Assembly: GCA_021432635.1 (NCBI GenBank)
Contig: MU270026.1
Location: forward strand, 337,311-401,310
Reading direction: 5' to 3'
Length of the DNA stretch: 64,000 bases
Source: Thozetella sp. PMI_491
Taxonomy: Eukaryota; Ascomycota; Sordariomycetes; Chaetosphaeriales; Chaetosphaeriaceae
A program made the position numbers and the translations under genes. The notes below the pieces were generated by a model, which did no database searches, was not told where the DNA came from, and saw only the letters and a list, made by a program, of their open reading frames with translations. Each line of letters begins with the position of its first letter. The stretch's first letter is position 1. Shown here in pieces: positions 34,809-45,999 of this stretch.

Positions 34809-35873
34809 GTTGGCAGCTGCGGCGTGGCGGACAGCGCCGAATTATCCAGTTGCTGAGGATGTTCACAGGGAGGTCTGATGCCTCCAAGACACGGCGGACA
34901 AGGGGCGCGCGCAGGCGGTAGGGCGTGGCAGTAGTTTGTTACACAACTTTCGAGCTTCGCGTCCAGACTCGAATATGATGTCCAGTTCCTCAAATGAGGC
35001 TTTTCTCGCCTGCGCAAGGTCCGCAGAGTGAAATCCTCGGTCTCGGTAGCATACAAGGCAACATGGTGGGGTTGTCTCTCCCCTGTCTCATTGGGCGCTG
35101 ATCCCTTCGTTACCGTGATGACATGGGGGATGGATGATCCCCACAGATAAGAGAGCGGGATACTCGCACCGGAGCCCCCACATTACTCGACGCCACACTC
35201 CGGCTCGGCCATTTAGGTGCCCCGGCAGGTTGCACTGCATATCGCCTGTATTGTGCCTGTTCGCGAGGGGCCGAGGGACATGTTCCGTGCAGTCTGTCAC
35301 ATAGAAATTGTATCTAAATAATTATTCAATGGGAACCCACAACTCGATGGCATGCCAAATAACGACTAGCAAGTTTCTAGCGTAGAGCGTGGCTGGAATG
35401 GACTACGAGGTGTTCTCCGTGTGGTTGGAGCCGAAGCCGTATCCGTTATCTCTCCCAGGTGAGGCGACTAAGGTACCTACTATCTAGCAATCGGTCGCTC
35501 GGGCCCTAGAAGCTGATAAGAACCATGCTGTCATATTTTCACGTCGATTGACCTGACCTGACCAGCCCCACGCGCTTTGAGCTATCTCTCGTGAGTAGCA
35601 CGACTTACTGAAAACGGGTCGTACGACGAAGTGACCCAAATGCTCTAGCGAGAGTCTCAGGCGTTGCCTATCTGGGTAATGCGATCCATAGTGCATGAAC
35701 GGTGTATGGGGGGCAAAGTTGAAGAGCGATTGGAGTCTCTCGTGGCCAATCATCTTGTTGAAGAACCTGCTCTAGTACCTTTCCATCTAGATGCAGTCAA
35801 GTAATATCCAATAGTTAATGCAGTTCGCCGCCTATCGACTCTCAATCAAAAGTATCGATATGAACTCTTCCAC
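34809..35873. other. Intergenic region
   Basis: Upstream region of the permease and 3' side of the pseudogene. No coding frame of note. Confidence 0.4.
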
Positions 35874-36592
35874 CTAGGCAAGATTAAGGCGTAAAAATTG
35901 AGACTCTCCTTCCCCTAGAACCGCCGACCGGCTTCCCCTAGCCGCTACGGTAGTGGAGTTCTCTAGCCAGGCATCCCTCACCAAACACTTAGAGGCTGTC
36001 AGACCCAGATTATCTAGCGTGATTAACACATTCTGTGCGCCAGAGCCAACTGCAACGAAGCCGCCTCTGCCCAGGTTAGGGCCTAGATTCGTCAACAGCA
36101 CATATGCTTGTCCAATATCACTCGGACCGGAGACCCACGCCTGCAGCTTCATGGGCTGGTTGCTGCCGTCCCTGAGTCGCGTGGCTGCATAGGCCACTTG
36201 TTATAGAAATCTACAGCTAACAGAGGTCGACTGCTGGTGAGAAGCTTCCTGCCGATATCGTCGAGGTTTGGCATGTCAGACCCCAGGATAAGATTCGCGC
36301 CGCCGCGGCTAAGATATCGGGGTCAGCAAGAACACTGCATTGCTCAATAATGAAGTACTGGCTGATCAAGGGAGCTATCGACGCTGGAGTGCTGGGTGTC
36401 GTGTTCGGATTGATCTGGATGCCCTAGGAATTCCATCCCCTTGCCGCAATATAGAGAGCATTGGGCGTTTTCCCGGCCTTGACTGGAATCAGGGCACCAC
36501 TCGTGCTGTTTGATGCGACATGAGATCTGCGCCGCGGCAGCCGCAAAGAGAGTGGGAAGAAGCGAGTTGCGAGGAATTGCGATGATGGCCAA
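35874..36592 (-). pseudogene. Broken GH27 alpha-galactosidase-like gene
   Basis: Pieces of a secreted GH27 glycosidase lie in order on the minus strand but in different frames. A signal peptide starts at 36592 (MAIIAIPRNSLLPTLF). After a frame change comes TPNALYIAARGWNS, where a TAG at 36426-36424 stands at the expected Trp of the GWNSW motif, then GIQINPNTTP and IIEQCSVLADPDI. The central part of the barrel with both catalytic aspartates is missing. Sequence resumes in another frame near 36301 with ANLILGSDMPNLDDIGRKLL, and after one more shift ends with the C-terminal beta domain (LQAWVSGPSDIGQAYVLLTN to GEGESQFLRL). It cannot make an active enzyme. An ancestral role in galactoside or arabinoside release from plant polymers is inferred. 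Confidence 0.75.
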
Positions 36593-37933
36593 GGGATTCG
36601 TGCTCCGGCACTCCAGCAGTGCCTTGTCGGTGCCATTGGCGCTTCTGATAGCTCAAGCGGCAGATGGGACCTGGGTTTATATAGAGAAGAGCTACAACAG
36701 AACCTGTTGATTTCTAGTTCGTCTGGAGATGTAGCGAAACCCTCGCCCCTTGACCGTGAACTACACTCACTAACTTGGCTTAATGCTATGCCATGTCTAG
36801 GCTACTGCAGCTTCTCCATGGTTTGCGCGGCTGTAGCTTCTCCATCTTTTCCCCGGCAATCCTTGGGAAGTCTGGTAGGTGGAATACGGGGGTTCCCTCT
36901 CGTACTTCATATATGTTTAGAGCCGAGAATACCTAGGTACATAGACAGGCAGTGAACCAATCCAATGCCGAGAAAGGCGATTTCCCCTTTAAATTTCGTG
37001 TATTTAGCCAATTACCCTCGTGGAAACCGGTGGCTACTTCTCCGCCATTTCCCTTGGTCTGCTCAACCCCTAGCCGGAGAGATTGGCAGTGTAGAAAGTG
37101 TAGCGAACGGTGGTACGACCACATGACGGGATCCCTCGGCTGATACAGAACTAGCAATCTTGTTGACGCTTGATTATGGGTTGATCAGAGTTAAATAACA
37201 ATTTCTTTAGTGCCAAGCACATCCATATGCGTAGGATTCACCCCAACGCAGGTGTCGAGATAGCTCAGCCCGATCTTTTCGAATTTATTGTAATCTCGTG
37301 TACATGGATCGGCCTCGCCCTAAAGCCCACAACAACTACCTTGCGTTGCACTTTCGAGATAGTTATTGGTTGTGCGGCATGTGTTCGAGTAAGTATCCGG
37401 ATTCTGTCTTAATGTGCCTGCTTGAAAAAAAAGATCCGATTCTAAGTCGATATTTTGATCTACAGTGGCAAGTCGCTTCTCCTCATCAGGTATGCGATAG
37501 CATCCCCAGTCAAGTTTGGGTCGTCCTCTCTTCGGTACGGGTTGAACTGGGCAGCCCGAAAACGACAGGAGCAGCACGTGATCGTCTATTTCGCTAGGCC
37601 GTATTAGGATGATTTCCTCTCCGTCACCCCACCAGACACGGAGAAGTTTAATTGCTTAAAGCAGTTAGCTTCTTTCCCGGGAAGTATACACGGAGAAGTA
37701 ATATCTCCCGTTATTCTTCACGACGCCAGGAGTTCTAGTAGAACCGTGGCGGGAATCCGAATTATAAAAGGAAAAGGGGGAACCCTGAAAGAAGCCTTTC
37801 TTTTATCTTTGTGTATCCCTCACATTCTTGTACATTGTCGGAAAGGATATAGCCTTGAATACCTGCCCAAGTTCCTTCAAAGTTCACCCGGCCCACCAGA
37901 ATTCAAGTTCGGCTTATTTCAACTTCCTCCAAA
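36593..37933. other. Intergenic region
   Basis: Contains the former promoter of the pseudogene and the upstream region of the dehydrogenase. No further gene seen. Confidence 0.4.
37763..37770 (+). promoter_or_regulatory. TATA-like box of the SDR gene
   Basis: TATAAAAG lies about 165 nt upstream of the dehydrogenase ATG, followed by a pyrimidine-rich leader. A reasonable core promoter, not proven. Confidence 0.35.
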
Positions 37934-38941
37934 ATGACATTTCACCCTGACTCCCTTCCCAATCTTAGCGGGAAAGTCTATATCGTCACTGGAGGCAACT
38001 CTGGCATGTGAGTTTCACATTCTATCATCTTGCAGACTTGCAGCGAAGCTTACTCACATCGCAGAGGCTATGCTACCGTCGCCCGACTTGCACAGCACGG
38101 CGCCCACGTTTATCTCTGCGCCCGCTCCCCGGCCAAGGGCACTGCGGCTATTGCCACCATCAAAAAAACCTACCCACAGGCGAATGTTAGTCTACTTGAA
38201 ATGGACCATCTGTCTCTTGCGAGCGTCGTCGCCGCCGCCAAAACTATCCTTTCCAAGGAGACTACGCTACACGGCCTGGTCAACAATGCCGGCATCATGG
38301 CCACGCCTTTCGAGATATCAAAGGACGGACACGAGGCCCAATGGCAGACCAACTACCTCGCACACTGGGTCTTCACGCACCATCTGCTGCCTCTAATGCG
38401 CACCACGGCTAAGGGGCTTCCGGCAGGCAGTGTGCGAATCGTCAATCTGTCGTCCTCGGGCCACTTTGCCGCCCCTCAAGGCGGCATCAATTTTACGGAT
38501 ACCTCCCTCACGGGTAAAGGGGGCATGACGCGCTACGGCCAGTCGAAGCTCGCCAACGTTCTGCATGCGAAAGCGTTGAACAAGCTCTACGGCCCAGGTT
38601 CTGCTGCCCGCGACGCCGACAATGGCGAGGTCTGGACCGCGATCGTGCACCCCGGCGTGGTAAAGACCGAGATTGGCTCACACGCCGAGATATCTGGTCT
38701 TCTTAAAGGGTTGGTCGCGATCTACGGATCCATGGGTGGCGCATTTAGCTCCGACAAAGGATCGTGGACCGGTCTCTTTTGTGTGGCGAGCCCGGATATG
38801 AAGAAGGAGCAGAGCGGGACCTACTTTCAAAGGATAGCCGAGGCCGGCTGGGAGAGCGAGTCGGCTAAAAATATAGACTTGGCCGAAAAGCTCGAGCGAT
38901 GGACAGAGGAGCAGATGGGCAAAGAGGGCTGGCTCAATTGA
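37934..38941 (+). CDS. Short-chain dehydrogenase/reductase (WWOX/retinol-dehydrogenase-like)
   Basis: Two exons, 37934-38007 and 38065-38941, encode 316 residues. The splice restores the cofactor loop TGGNSGIGYAT. The NNAG motif (about 98-101), the SSS segment (about 154-156) and the catalytic YGQSK (Tyr about 182, Lys about 186) are intact, and the ARS segment after strand 2 suggests NADP(H). This is the classical SDR group close to WW-domain oxidoreductase and retinol-dehydrogenase-like fungal enzymes. No membrane anchor is evident, so it is probably cytosolic. The substrate is unknown and no biosynthetic neighbours suggest one. A T-run follows the stop. Confidence 0.95.
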
Positions 38942-39861
38942 GACGGGGCGAATGTGTATTGCTGTTAGACTGGTGGCTCACTCTTTCTTTTTTTTTTTTT
39001 TTTTTTGCATCTAGAAGATGGACTGGGCCTTGCAAGGACTACATGGCGTTAAGTTGCTTTAGACAAATTACATATTGTTAGCACGCACTCAATCCACCAT
39101 TGACGCTATAAATAGAAGCTTACTTCTCAACAAGTTACTTGAGTACATGCCCAGAAGGCCACGTGCTCGACTCGAGCGGCATGGCCTCAAGCCAATAACA
39201 CACTTTTTTACATTGCTAATGGGGTACAGAGGCCAAGCCTAAGCACGTGGTAGGCCTCGAGTGACACCTCCAGGACATGGCGCATTGCGTCAGAACAAGA
39301 CTTCAGACGAGATTCGAGGCCGTCTACCGTCCCCCGCCCCCACCCCCGCCGACCGCTCGGAAAGCCTGGGGTACCTGGGGGACCTGGGTTGATGCCGACT
39401 GACTCGAAATGCAAGGCTATCTTGTCCCGAGTATCAAGGGCACTATAGCACTATATGGGCTCACGGCACATGTGCGAACCATCGCGTGCGCTGGCGAGTA
39501 AGAAGAGCCGCGCATGAGCCGGGAGATTTGCCGACACCCCCCCAAACCCCGGACATATAGCCAGCCCTTAACTAAGGGCACCCAGGAGCCTATAGAATCC
39601 ATGTGCTAATTAAACCACCATATCGATGATAAATGGCCCAGAAAACATGGATCGGACCTGATTTGTTCTGCAAACAGATCCGCGCCAAAGATCCCTCTCG
39701 TCCATATATGTGGTCTTCCAGGAGCTAGAAGTAGCTCCGGCCGGACAGGAGCACACGTGCGGGATGCGTATAAGAATTCTCCGAGCGCCCGTCTTGGACT
39801 TCCTAGGCGAACTTGGCTTCCCGTTTCTGCAAACGCCCTCTGCACATCTCAACCCGGCACC
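38942..39861. other. Intergenic region
   Basis: Holds a run of 19 T at 38988-39006 just after the dehydrogenase, and the promoter of the DUF1996 gene. No gene seen. Confidence 0.4.
39769..39774 (+). promoter_or_regulatory. TATA-like element of the DUF1996 gene
   Basis: TATAAG about 90 nt upstream of the ATG, in a sensible core-promoter position. Confidence 0.3.
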
Positions 39862-41105
39862 ATGAAGTCGATCTCCGCCGCTCTCGCGCTCATCGCCCCG
39901 GTCTACGCCGGCCTGCGTTTCGGGTGCTCCACCCTGACCATCCAGCGCCTGGACCCCGTGGTCGAGCCGGGCAAGACGCCGTCTGCGCATCTGCACCACA
40001 TCGTGGGCGGAAATGCCTTCAACGCGACCATGACGGGCAACGTAGGCGACCGAGGCACCTGCACCACCTGCCAGATGGCTGAGGATTTCTCCAACTACTG
40101 GACTGCTGTGCTGTACTTCAAGCATCCGACCAACGGCTCCTACCACCGCGTTCCTGTCACCAACAACGTCAGTCACCTTTCTCTCTCCCAATTTCTATCA
40201 CCAATGCTGATGTATAATTATAGGCGGCTTTGGCGGCTGGCACGACTGGCGGCATGACTATCTACTACACCCAGTACGACTTCAGCACCGATAACCTCAA
40301 GAAGCAGTATATCACGGCCTTCCCGCCGGTACGTAGCCTGGGGACTCCTCGTTGCCACCGGGTCTAACTCGCGTCTTAGGGCTTCCGCATGACTGTCGGC
40401 AAGCCGGGTACCAGCTCGCTTTCGCAAGCCAAGGCGCACATTGGCCTGCGCTACAACTGCCTGCAGACGCTTCTCAACCGCGGCGCCGAGATGGTTGACT
40501 TCCCCACCAAGCCGTGCCCGGCTGGCATCTTCACGGTGCACCATTTCCCCGCGTGAGTCGTCTATCCGGTCGCATATCACACCCACGGAACCATGTTAAC
40601 GATTCATTAGCTGCTGGAACGGCAAGGACCTCGACAGCCCGGACCACCAGTCGCATATGTACAACACCATCACCCAGGACGGCTTCATCAGCGCGCCTGC
40701 GTGCCCTGCCTCGCACCCCGTCCGCATGCCGCAGGTAACCTACGAGACGGTCTGGGACACAACCAAGTTCAACAGCATGTGGAAGTCGGGCGACCCGAAC
40801 CCATTCGTGTGGAGCTTCGAGGGCAGCAGCGGCTACGGCACGCATGCCGACTACATGTTCGGCTGGAAGGGAGACTCCCTGCAGCGCGCCATGAACAAGT
40901 CCGAGTGCTTCTACGATGGTTGCGGCTCTATCACCCGGCAGCAGATGGCCGTCGCCAACAAGTGCACCGTCAAGAACATGGTCAACGAGAACATCGATGG
41001 CTGTACGTTACGAGCTTTCGTCTCCGCTTCATGGATTCCCGATGCTAACTATACACAGGGGTTACCGCGCTCCCGGGCTTGGAGAATATGCCGATGAAGA
41101 ACTAG
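39862..41105 (+). CDS. Secreted DUF1996-domain protein
   Basis: Five exons, 39862-40167, 40224-40328, 40380-40552, 40611-41002 and 41059-41105, encode 340 residues. A signal peptide of about 16 residues precedes the mature start LRFGCSTLTIQRLDPVV. DUF1996 (PF09362) marks follow: HLHHIVGGNAFNATM, the CTTC pair, SNYWTAVLYFKHPTNGSY, FPTKPCPAG, CWNGKDLDSPDHQSHM, then YETVWDTTKFNSMW and GTHADYMFGWKGDSL. The domain is widespread in fungal secretomes, often attached to WSC domains; here it stands alone. Its biochemical role is not established. All four introns are short (47-58 nt) and GT-AG, and the last exon codes only 15 residues. Confidence 0.93.
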
Positions 41106-41837
41106 GCCTCCTACAGGCCTCCTACGGCTTCATCGTGTAGGCTCCTGCGGCTCCCCACCGCGGTTGAGGCTATACCCCGGTGCTTTTGTTTCTTGACATT
41201 GAAGGCGAGCCTTATCCGTTTATTACCATTAGTAGCCAATACCGTTCTGTATACAACGCGTCTTACTGGTCCGTCCCTCCTATAAGACCAGTGTGACCGT
41301 AGAACTGCTTTCTCGGTTCTGATATGGGATGTTTACGAGCCAGTATATTCGCTATTAACAATGAATCAATCAACAGCTGGTATGGCATACTTCTTCATTG
41401 GAGACGTGCCATCCAGTTCGACATCTATGGCATGCATCACACTTGCAAAACACACTGCCGCCCCTCTTGTCGTATAGCGGCGGGTGGTGGAACCCGCCTG
41501 TTTTCCGTGCTGATAGGCACAGGATCACTGTGGAATTCATAGGAATGAATGTGTATTTAATTAGATTCTAGCCCGTAATGATGAACTGCCGGACTGCACG
41601 TTATCTGATACACCACACCCAAGCGTCCCCCAGAGTAGTGCTTGGCTTGAGTGTGAAGGGTTAGGGTTATCTTGTGTATAGTTGCTTTTAGTTACAGCGC
41701 AGATGCGCCCAACGCAAATGCGCAAAACGTGCTTTCGCCTAACCTAATCATTTTCGCAGAATCATGGCAGATTATAAGGTGGGTGCCGCGCTCGCGATGC
41801 CAGCAGTCCTCTACGAGGACCCTAATTCTATGGAGAC
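41106..41837. other. Intergenic region
   Basis: Immediately after the DUF1996 stop there is a short direct repeat of CCTCCTA words. Near 41660 is a GGGTTAGGGTT run. No gene seen. Confidence 0.4.
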
Positions 41838-42570
41838 TCAATTCCTGCTCGCTGGAAGTTTTACTCCGTTTATCTCCTTCCACCATGACCATGGCAGCTC
41901 CTTCAGCATCTGGCCGCTATGTCGTTGCGTATCCAACAAGCGCAACCCCTCAGGTTCAGCATTTCGAGGCTTGAGCAAGGCGAGTTCACAATTCTGCAGA
42001 AAGTGCTTCAGATCCTCCGATCGCTTCTCCATCCTCGTCGTGGGATCCAGGGCGAGGCGGGCAGCAAGGTCCAGCTCCTCGCCCTGGTCCAAATAACGTT
42101 GGAGCATCACCCTCTCTGTTACTGTCTCTGCCTGTGCTGCAAGGTAGCAAGCAAGGAGATCAAGTGAATCCACAGGTTTCTCATATTTCCTACCTTGCCT
42201 GTCAGCTTCCTTCTCGTTCTGGAGCGCGATGGAGGACAAACCTGAGTGTTGGTGGAACAGCGCCATCCTTCCCGTACACCTGTCTCAGCCTGGTCATTGT
42301 CGATGGCGAATATTTGACAGCGGACTACGGTTCCTTCACTCAAGTCTGCACCTTTACACGAGGCTCCAGGGCGCAACTAGATAGGAGTTGGGACGAGGAC
42401 AGCTGTAGGTACCGCGAGCCTGCTGCAGCCAGGAGTTGTGTCGAGTGAACTCCTCAGTACCTTGCTACTCACCGGGAGCCTTTCCCAGGTGCTGCTGAAG
42501 GAGTCGAGCCACATGACAGCATTTCTCAGCCCTGCACCATTGCATTTCGGCGTTGCCTCGTCGAACATCG
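41838..42570 (-). CDS. Doubtful multi-exon gene, unrecognised
   Basis: The clearest part is the frame ending at 41838: about 110 residues of helix-forming sequence (YLDQGEELDLAARLALDP to FLQNCELALL) that looks more protein-like than random. A GT-AG intron at about 42197-42142 could join it to upstream sequence, and another donor GTGAGT sits at about 42473. A possible start is at 42570. I could not assemble one convincing chain and recognise no family. It may be a small regulator-like protein, a pseudogene or noise. Confidence 0.25.
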
Positions 42571-42729
42571 CGTTTGGGGGTTCGAATGTCGAAATACGAT
42601 GTTCGGCCTTGGTCGGGCCGGGCTCCCCACAACACGTTTAAGCAGGCTGAGGGCTCCCCGCCCGAACTCATCAGATTAGTACTCTCAGCAGGAGCGTAAT
42701 TTTGGGAATCTCTCCAAAGTCTGGCCGAC

Positions 42730-43574
42730 ATGAGCGAGGGCGGCCAGAGTCACTACAGCTTGGGCTGCCCTTTTTTTAAACGAGATCCGGCACGTTACCG
42801 GGCGTCGAGATCCTGCAATGGGGGCTTTTCTTCCCTTCCGCGAGTGACGTACGCTTGTCTTAAACCGCCGAAACCTTACCCGTCTAGAGCCGTGCTTTCT
42901 AACTGCGACTGCGTCACAGAGAGCACTTGAAGAACGTACACCCCCCGAAATGCTGCAAATGCGGTTTCTCTTTCGAGAACAACCCCGCCAAAGAGCACGT
43001 CGACTTTGACCAGAACTGCACCTTCGGGCGAGATCGAGACGATAATTTTGAATACATGACATCGGCGCAGTTGACAGCAGTGACAAAGGTTCCAAGAAAG
43101 AAGAGTGGCGCCTCTCCCGATGAACGATGGAACTCGATCTATAAGGAGCTATTCCCGAATGACGTCCCTACGACTCCATACGTCTTTTCCGTCCAGGAGC
43201 TCCGTCAGGTGCTCGTGAGCCCCCCCGCCGAATTAATCGATGCCGCCTGGGAAATGTTACATCAGTCACCACATCCCCAAATCGCCGCAGGCGAAGAAAG
43301 AGCGTTCGCGCGATATATGATAGAACATCTGATGACGGCGATGTTGGATCACGTAGCCGATAGAGGTCTATTTCCCGAGGCAGCCGGCTCGTTTCATGCT
43401 ATTGGGCAGCCCGTCACTCATGGAGGCACGGCGTATGACTACGAGTCTAATGGTAATCTCGTGTATACAGGAGAGCTAGTGAGTAGCAGCTTAAACCCCT
43501 GGGATGACCTGATCGACTACCAGAATGAAGGTGGCGTGTATAGCTTCTTCCAACCAGAGGAGTCCAGGGATTAA
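42730..43574 (+). CDS. C2H2-type zinc-finger domain protein
   Basis: Two exons, 42730-42848 and 42920-43574, encode 257 residues. After a short head the sequence CPFFKRDPARYRASRSC leads to a finger-like SLPRVTEHLKNVH, then a second Cys pair CCKCGFSF. This order (CPxxKxxPxxY, His helix, CxxC) matches a large fungal group of C2H2-type proteins also represented by the next gene. ERWNSIYKELFPNDVPTTPY is the conserved segment after the finger. The C-terminal half is acidic and has no domain I know. A role in nucleic-acid binding is assumed from the fingers only. The 71-nt intron falls inside the finger, at the same place as in the neighbouring paralogue. Confidence 0.75.
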
Positions 43575-44526
43575 ACGGGCGTTCTTCGGCTAAAACTTCA
43601 CACCTAGTCTACATAGTACCACATCACTTTAGCCCTCCATCAATTGCTCTCCCTATCTCGATTGTGACCATGTTTAAACCTGTATTGTCCACCCGTGCTT
43701 GTAGAAGTACGTCGCTAAGGCCGGTTCTACCGGAAACAAGGAAGCGTATACGTAGGCCGCGCAGGGCTGGGTCGCCACTGGTCTAGGTAGGTCGCTCTGA
43801 TCCTCGTCGGCCGACGTGGGGGCGGCCAAGTACGATAATTCCTGCATGTGCACTTTTGGGGGAAGGGCGTGTCTAGTTGGTCAGCGATTACCCGAATATC
43901 GCCCTTTGATGTTCGATCCAGCCATTCCCAGCAACGCCGCCCAATAAGGCTTTAAGGGAGCATGCGAGTTGGCATTGGGCGGCAGAATCGGTCAGACGAA
44001 AGATCCGCAAAACCAAATCATTCTAGCTCAATCTCAACACGACATCATTCACCTCTGACATGACAAAGATGGAACTGATATATCCGTGTGCAATTCATCT
44101 GGAACCCCAGTTGGCCTCTAAGAGATTGGCCCCATCGCGTTGGGACACGAAAGCAACGTGTTCCCCTCTGAGGTCGCTCTCGAGCACAGCTGCTGTGTTC
44201 TACCAAGCAGTGGTCTCTCTGAAGAGAGAAATCTCTCGTGAGGTGCAATTTGCGGCCGATTTCGAACCTAAAGTACGAAACGCTTCATCTAGATGTCTGG
44301 GCGTAGACTGACTCTGGTTAGATTGCAATCAGTGAACCTCAAACCGTCAAGCCATTTACCATCCGTCTGCTCTTTCAAAAAGTTGACTTTGACGGAGCAC
44401 GCCAGTGGATCAGCGAGACGCTTTGTTGGCATCTCCAATGGCTTGTGACAGCACCTCGAGATCTCGTAGGTACTCTATAATTCCGCAATCTACACCGAGA
44501 AAAGACCCGGGAACGAATCAGCGACG
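43575..44526. other. Intergenic region or missing 5' exon of next gene
   Basis: The next gene lacks an ATG in its first visible exon, so its true start probably lies here; ATGs at 44060 and 44440 are candidates but neither splices convincingly. Nothing else seen. Confidence 0.35.
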
Positions 44527-45748
44527 GTGCTAACCGTAGTCTCCCAGCCATATGTCGATACCGGATCCGGGCACAAGTCAACGCGACAAGACAAGCACGA
44601 GGACAGCTGCCGTCGCATTTCTAGCTCGTCGTCCGCAGCATATTTATCACACCAATCTGGTTGGAAGCGTCGAAAAGAAAATGAAGATGATGAAACAGGG
44701 GAGGGAAGTGGAGATGGCAGTAATGCCCACGTGAAAAAAGACAAAATCACAGAGATACCATCTAGACAGTTTGCATGCCCGTACTATAAGTATAACCCAT
44801 CCAAGTACGGAGCCTGGCGAGGCTGTGCAGGACCAGGCTGGGCAACTGTTCATCGAGTAAAGTGAGTCTCATTTGCTATCGAGAGCAATTCTACGCCAGA
44901 AAATTATCCATAGTTCTATACTAACTAGCTAGGGAGCATCTCTACCGTCGCCACAGACAGTCTCGTTACAGGTGTGAGCGCTGTTCTCAATCGTTCGAAA
45001 ATGAATTAGAACTCGGCTACCATGTCAGAGCCCCAGAGCCCTGTTGTTTGCGACCACCCGAGCCAACTGAAGGCTTTGACGCGCGGCAAGAGATGATATT
45101 GAAATCAAGAAAACGTTTCTCTGTGAAGCAAAGCGAGGCTGAGAAATGGCAGCAAGTTTTCAAAATTTTGTTTCCAGACGTAACAGATGATGATCTGCCT
45201 TCGCCATGTATGCTCCCACAACGTGGATGAATAAGATACTTCTGGTAATGTCATTAACACATGGTGTGTTAGTTTATGATCACCAGCCACCCACTGCACT
45301 CGACTCATCCAAGGACCTTGAAGAATATCTAGTCCGAGAGGCTCCTCAGCGAATCCACGGCGCTCTGAGACTACGCCTACCTTGGGTCGATAGGGAGCTC
45401 GCTCGGGCGACGTCTGAGTCCATTCCTAGTATACTTCAAGAAATAATCCAGGAATTTAGGCAAGGAGATACACCGGCCGTTTTGCCCAAGACCAGAGTGC
45501 AGACTGACGAAGGGCGTACAAACGACAGCACCTCCTGGGTGGATATGATGCCGGTTGACTTTTCTCCGGAGGCTTTTGGAAATGTCGACTATTATTCGCT
45601 ATGGGAGCCAGAATTGCGCTCGCTACCGGAGAACGTGTGGGTGGATGATAGTCAGGGGTCATCCGCAGAGAGTAGTTGCAGTGTTGGGAAGAACGTAGCA
45701 AGTGAGCCCGGATCTGGGTATCCTTCTGTTGGCAACGAAGGCTGTTAG
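44527..45748 (+). CDS. C2H2-type zinc-finger domain protein, start unresolved
   Basis: Three visible exons, from about 44527 to 44861, 44933-45207 and 45273-45748, give about 361 residues. The finger region is textbook for this fungal group: CPYYKYNPSKYGAWRGC, then GPGWATVHRVKEHLYRRH across the first intron, then YRCERCSQSF with a CxxC pair. Next come EGFDARQE, EAEKWQQVFKILFPD and LPSPFYDHQ, the latter spanning the second intron and confirming it. The N-terminus is Ser- and Lys-rich. There is no ATG in frame between an upstream TAG at 44467 and the finger; the frame opens only with GTG, so an upstream exon or a mutated start must exist. Related to the preceding gene, with the first shared intron position, so probably an old tandem duplicate. 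Confidence 0.72.
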
Positions 45749-45999
45749 CGGAGGAGCGATCGCATCTCATACACCGTGTGTACTCCGGTCGTGGTCATGA
45801 AGAGTCAGTACTATGAGAGATATTTCTCAGACATAGAAGCAATGCTGTCGTTGGAGTTGATGAGATCAGCTCACCACTCGCATCTAAAGCTTCATGCTTC
45901 ATCTTTGCCTCTTCAAGAAACAGGTTACTACACCATGCATCGGGACAAACAAAGATTTTATTGCCGCTGCGTTGGATTGGGGTATGAGAATGCATTCAA

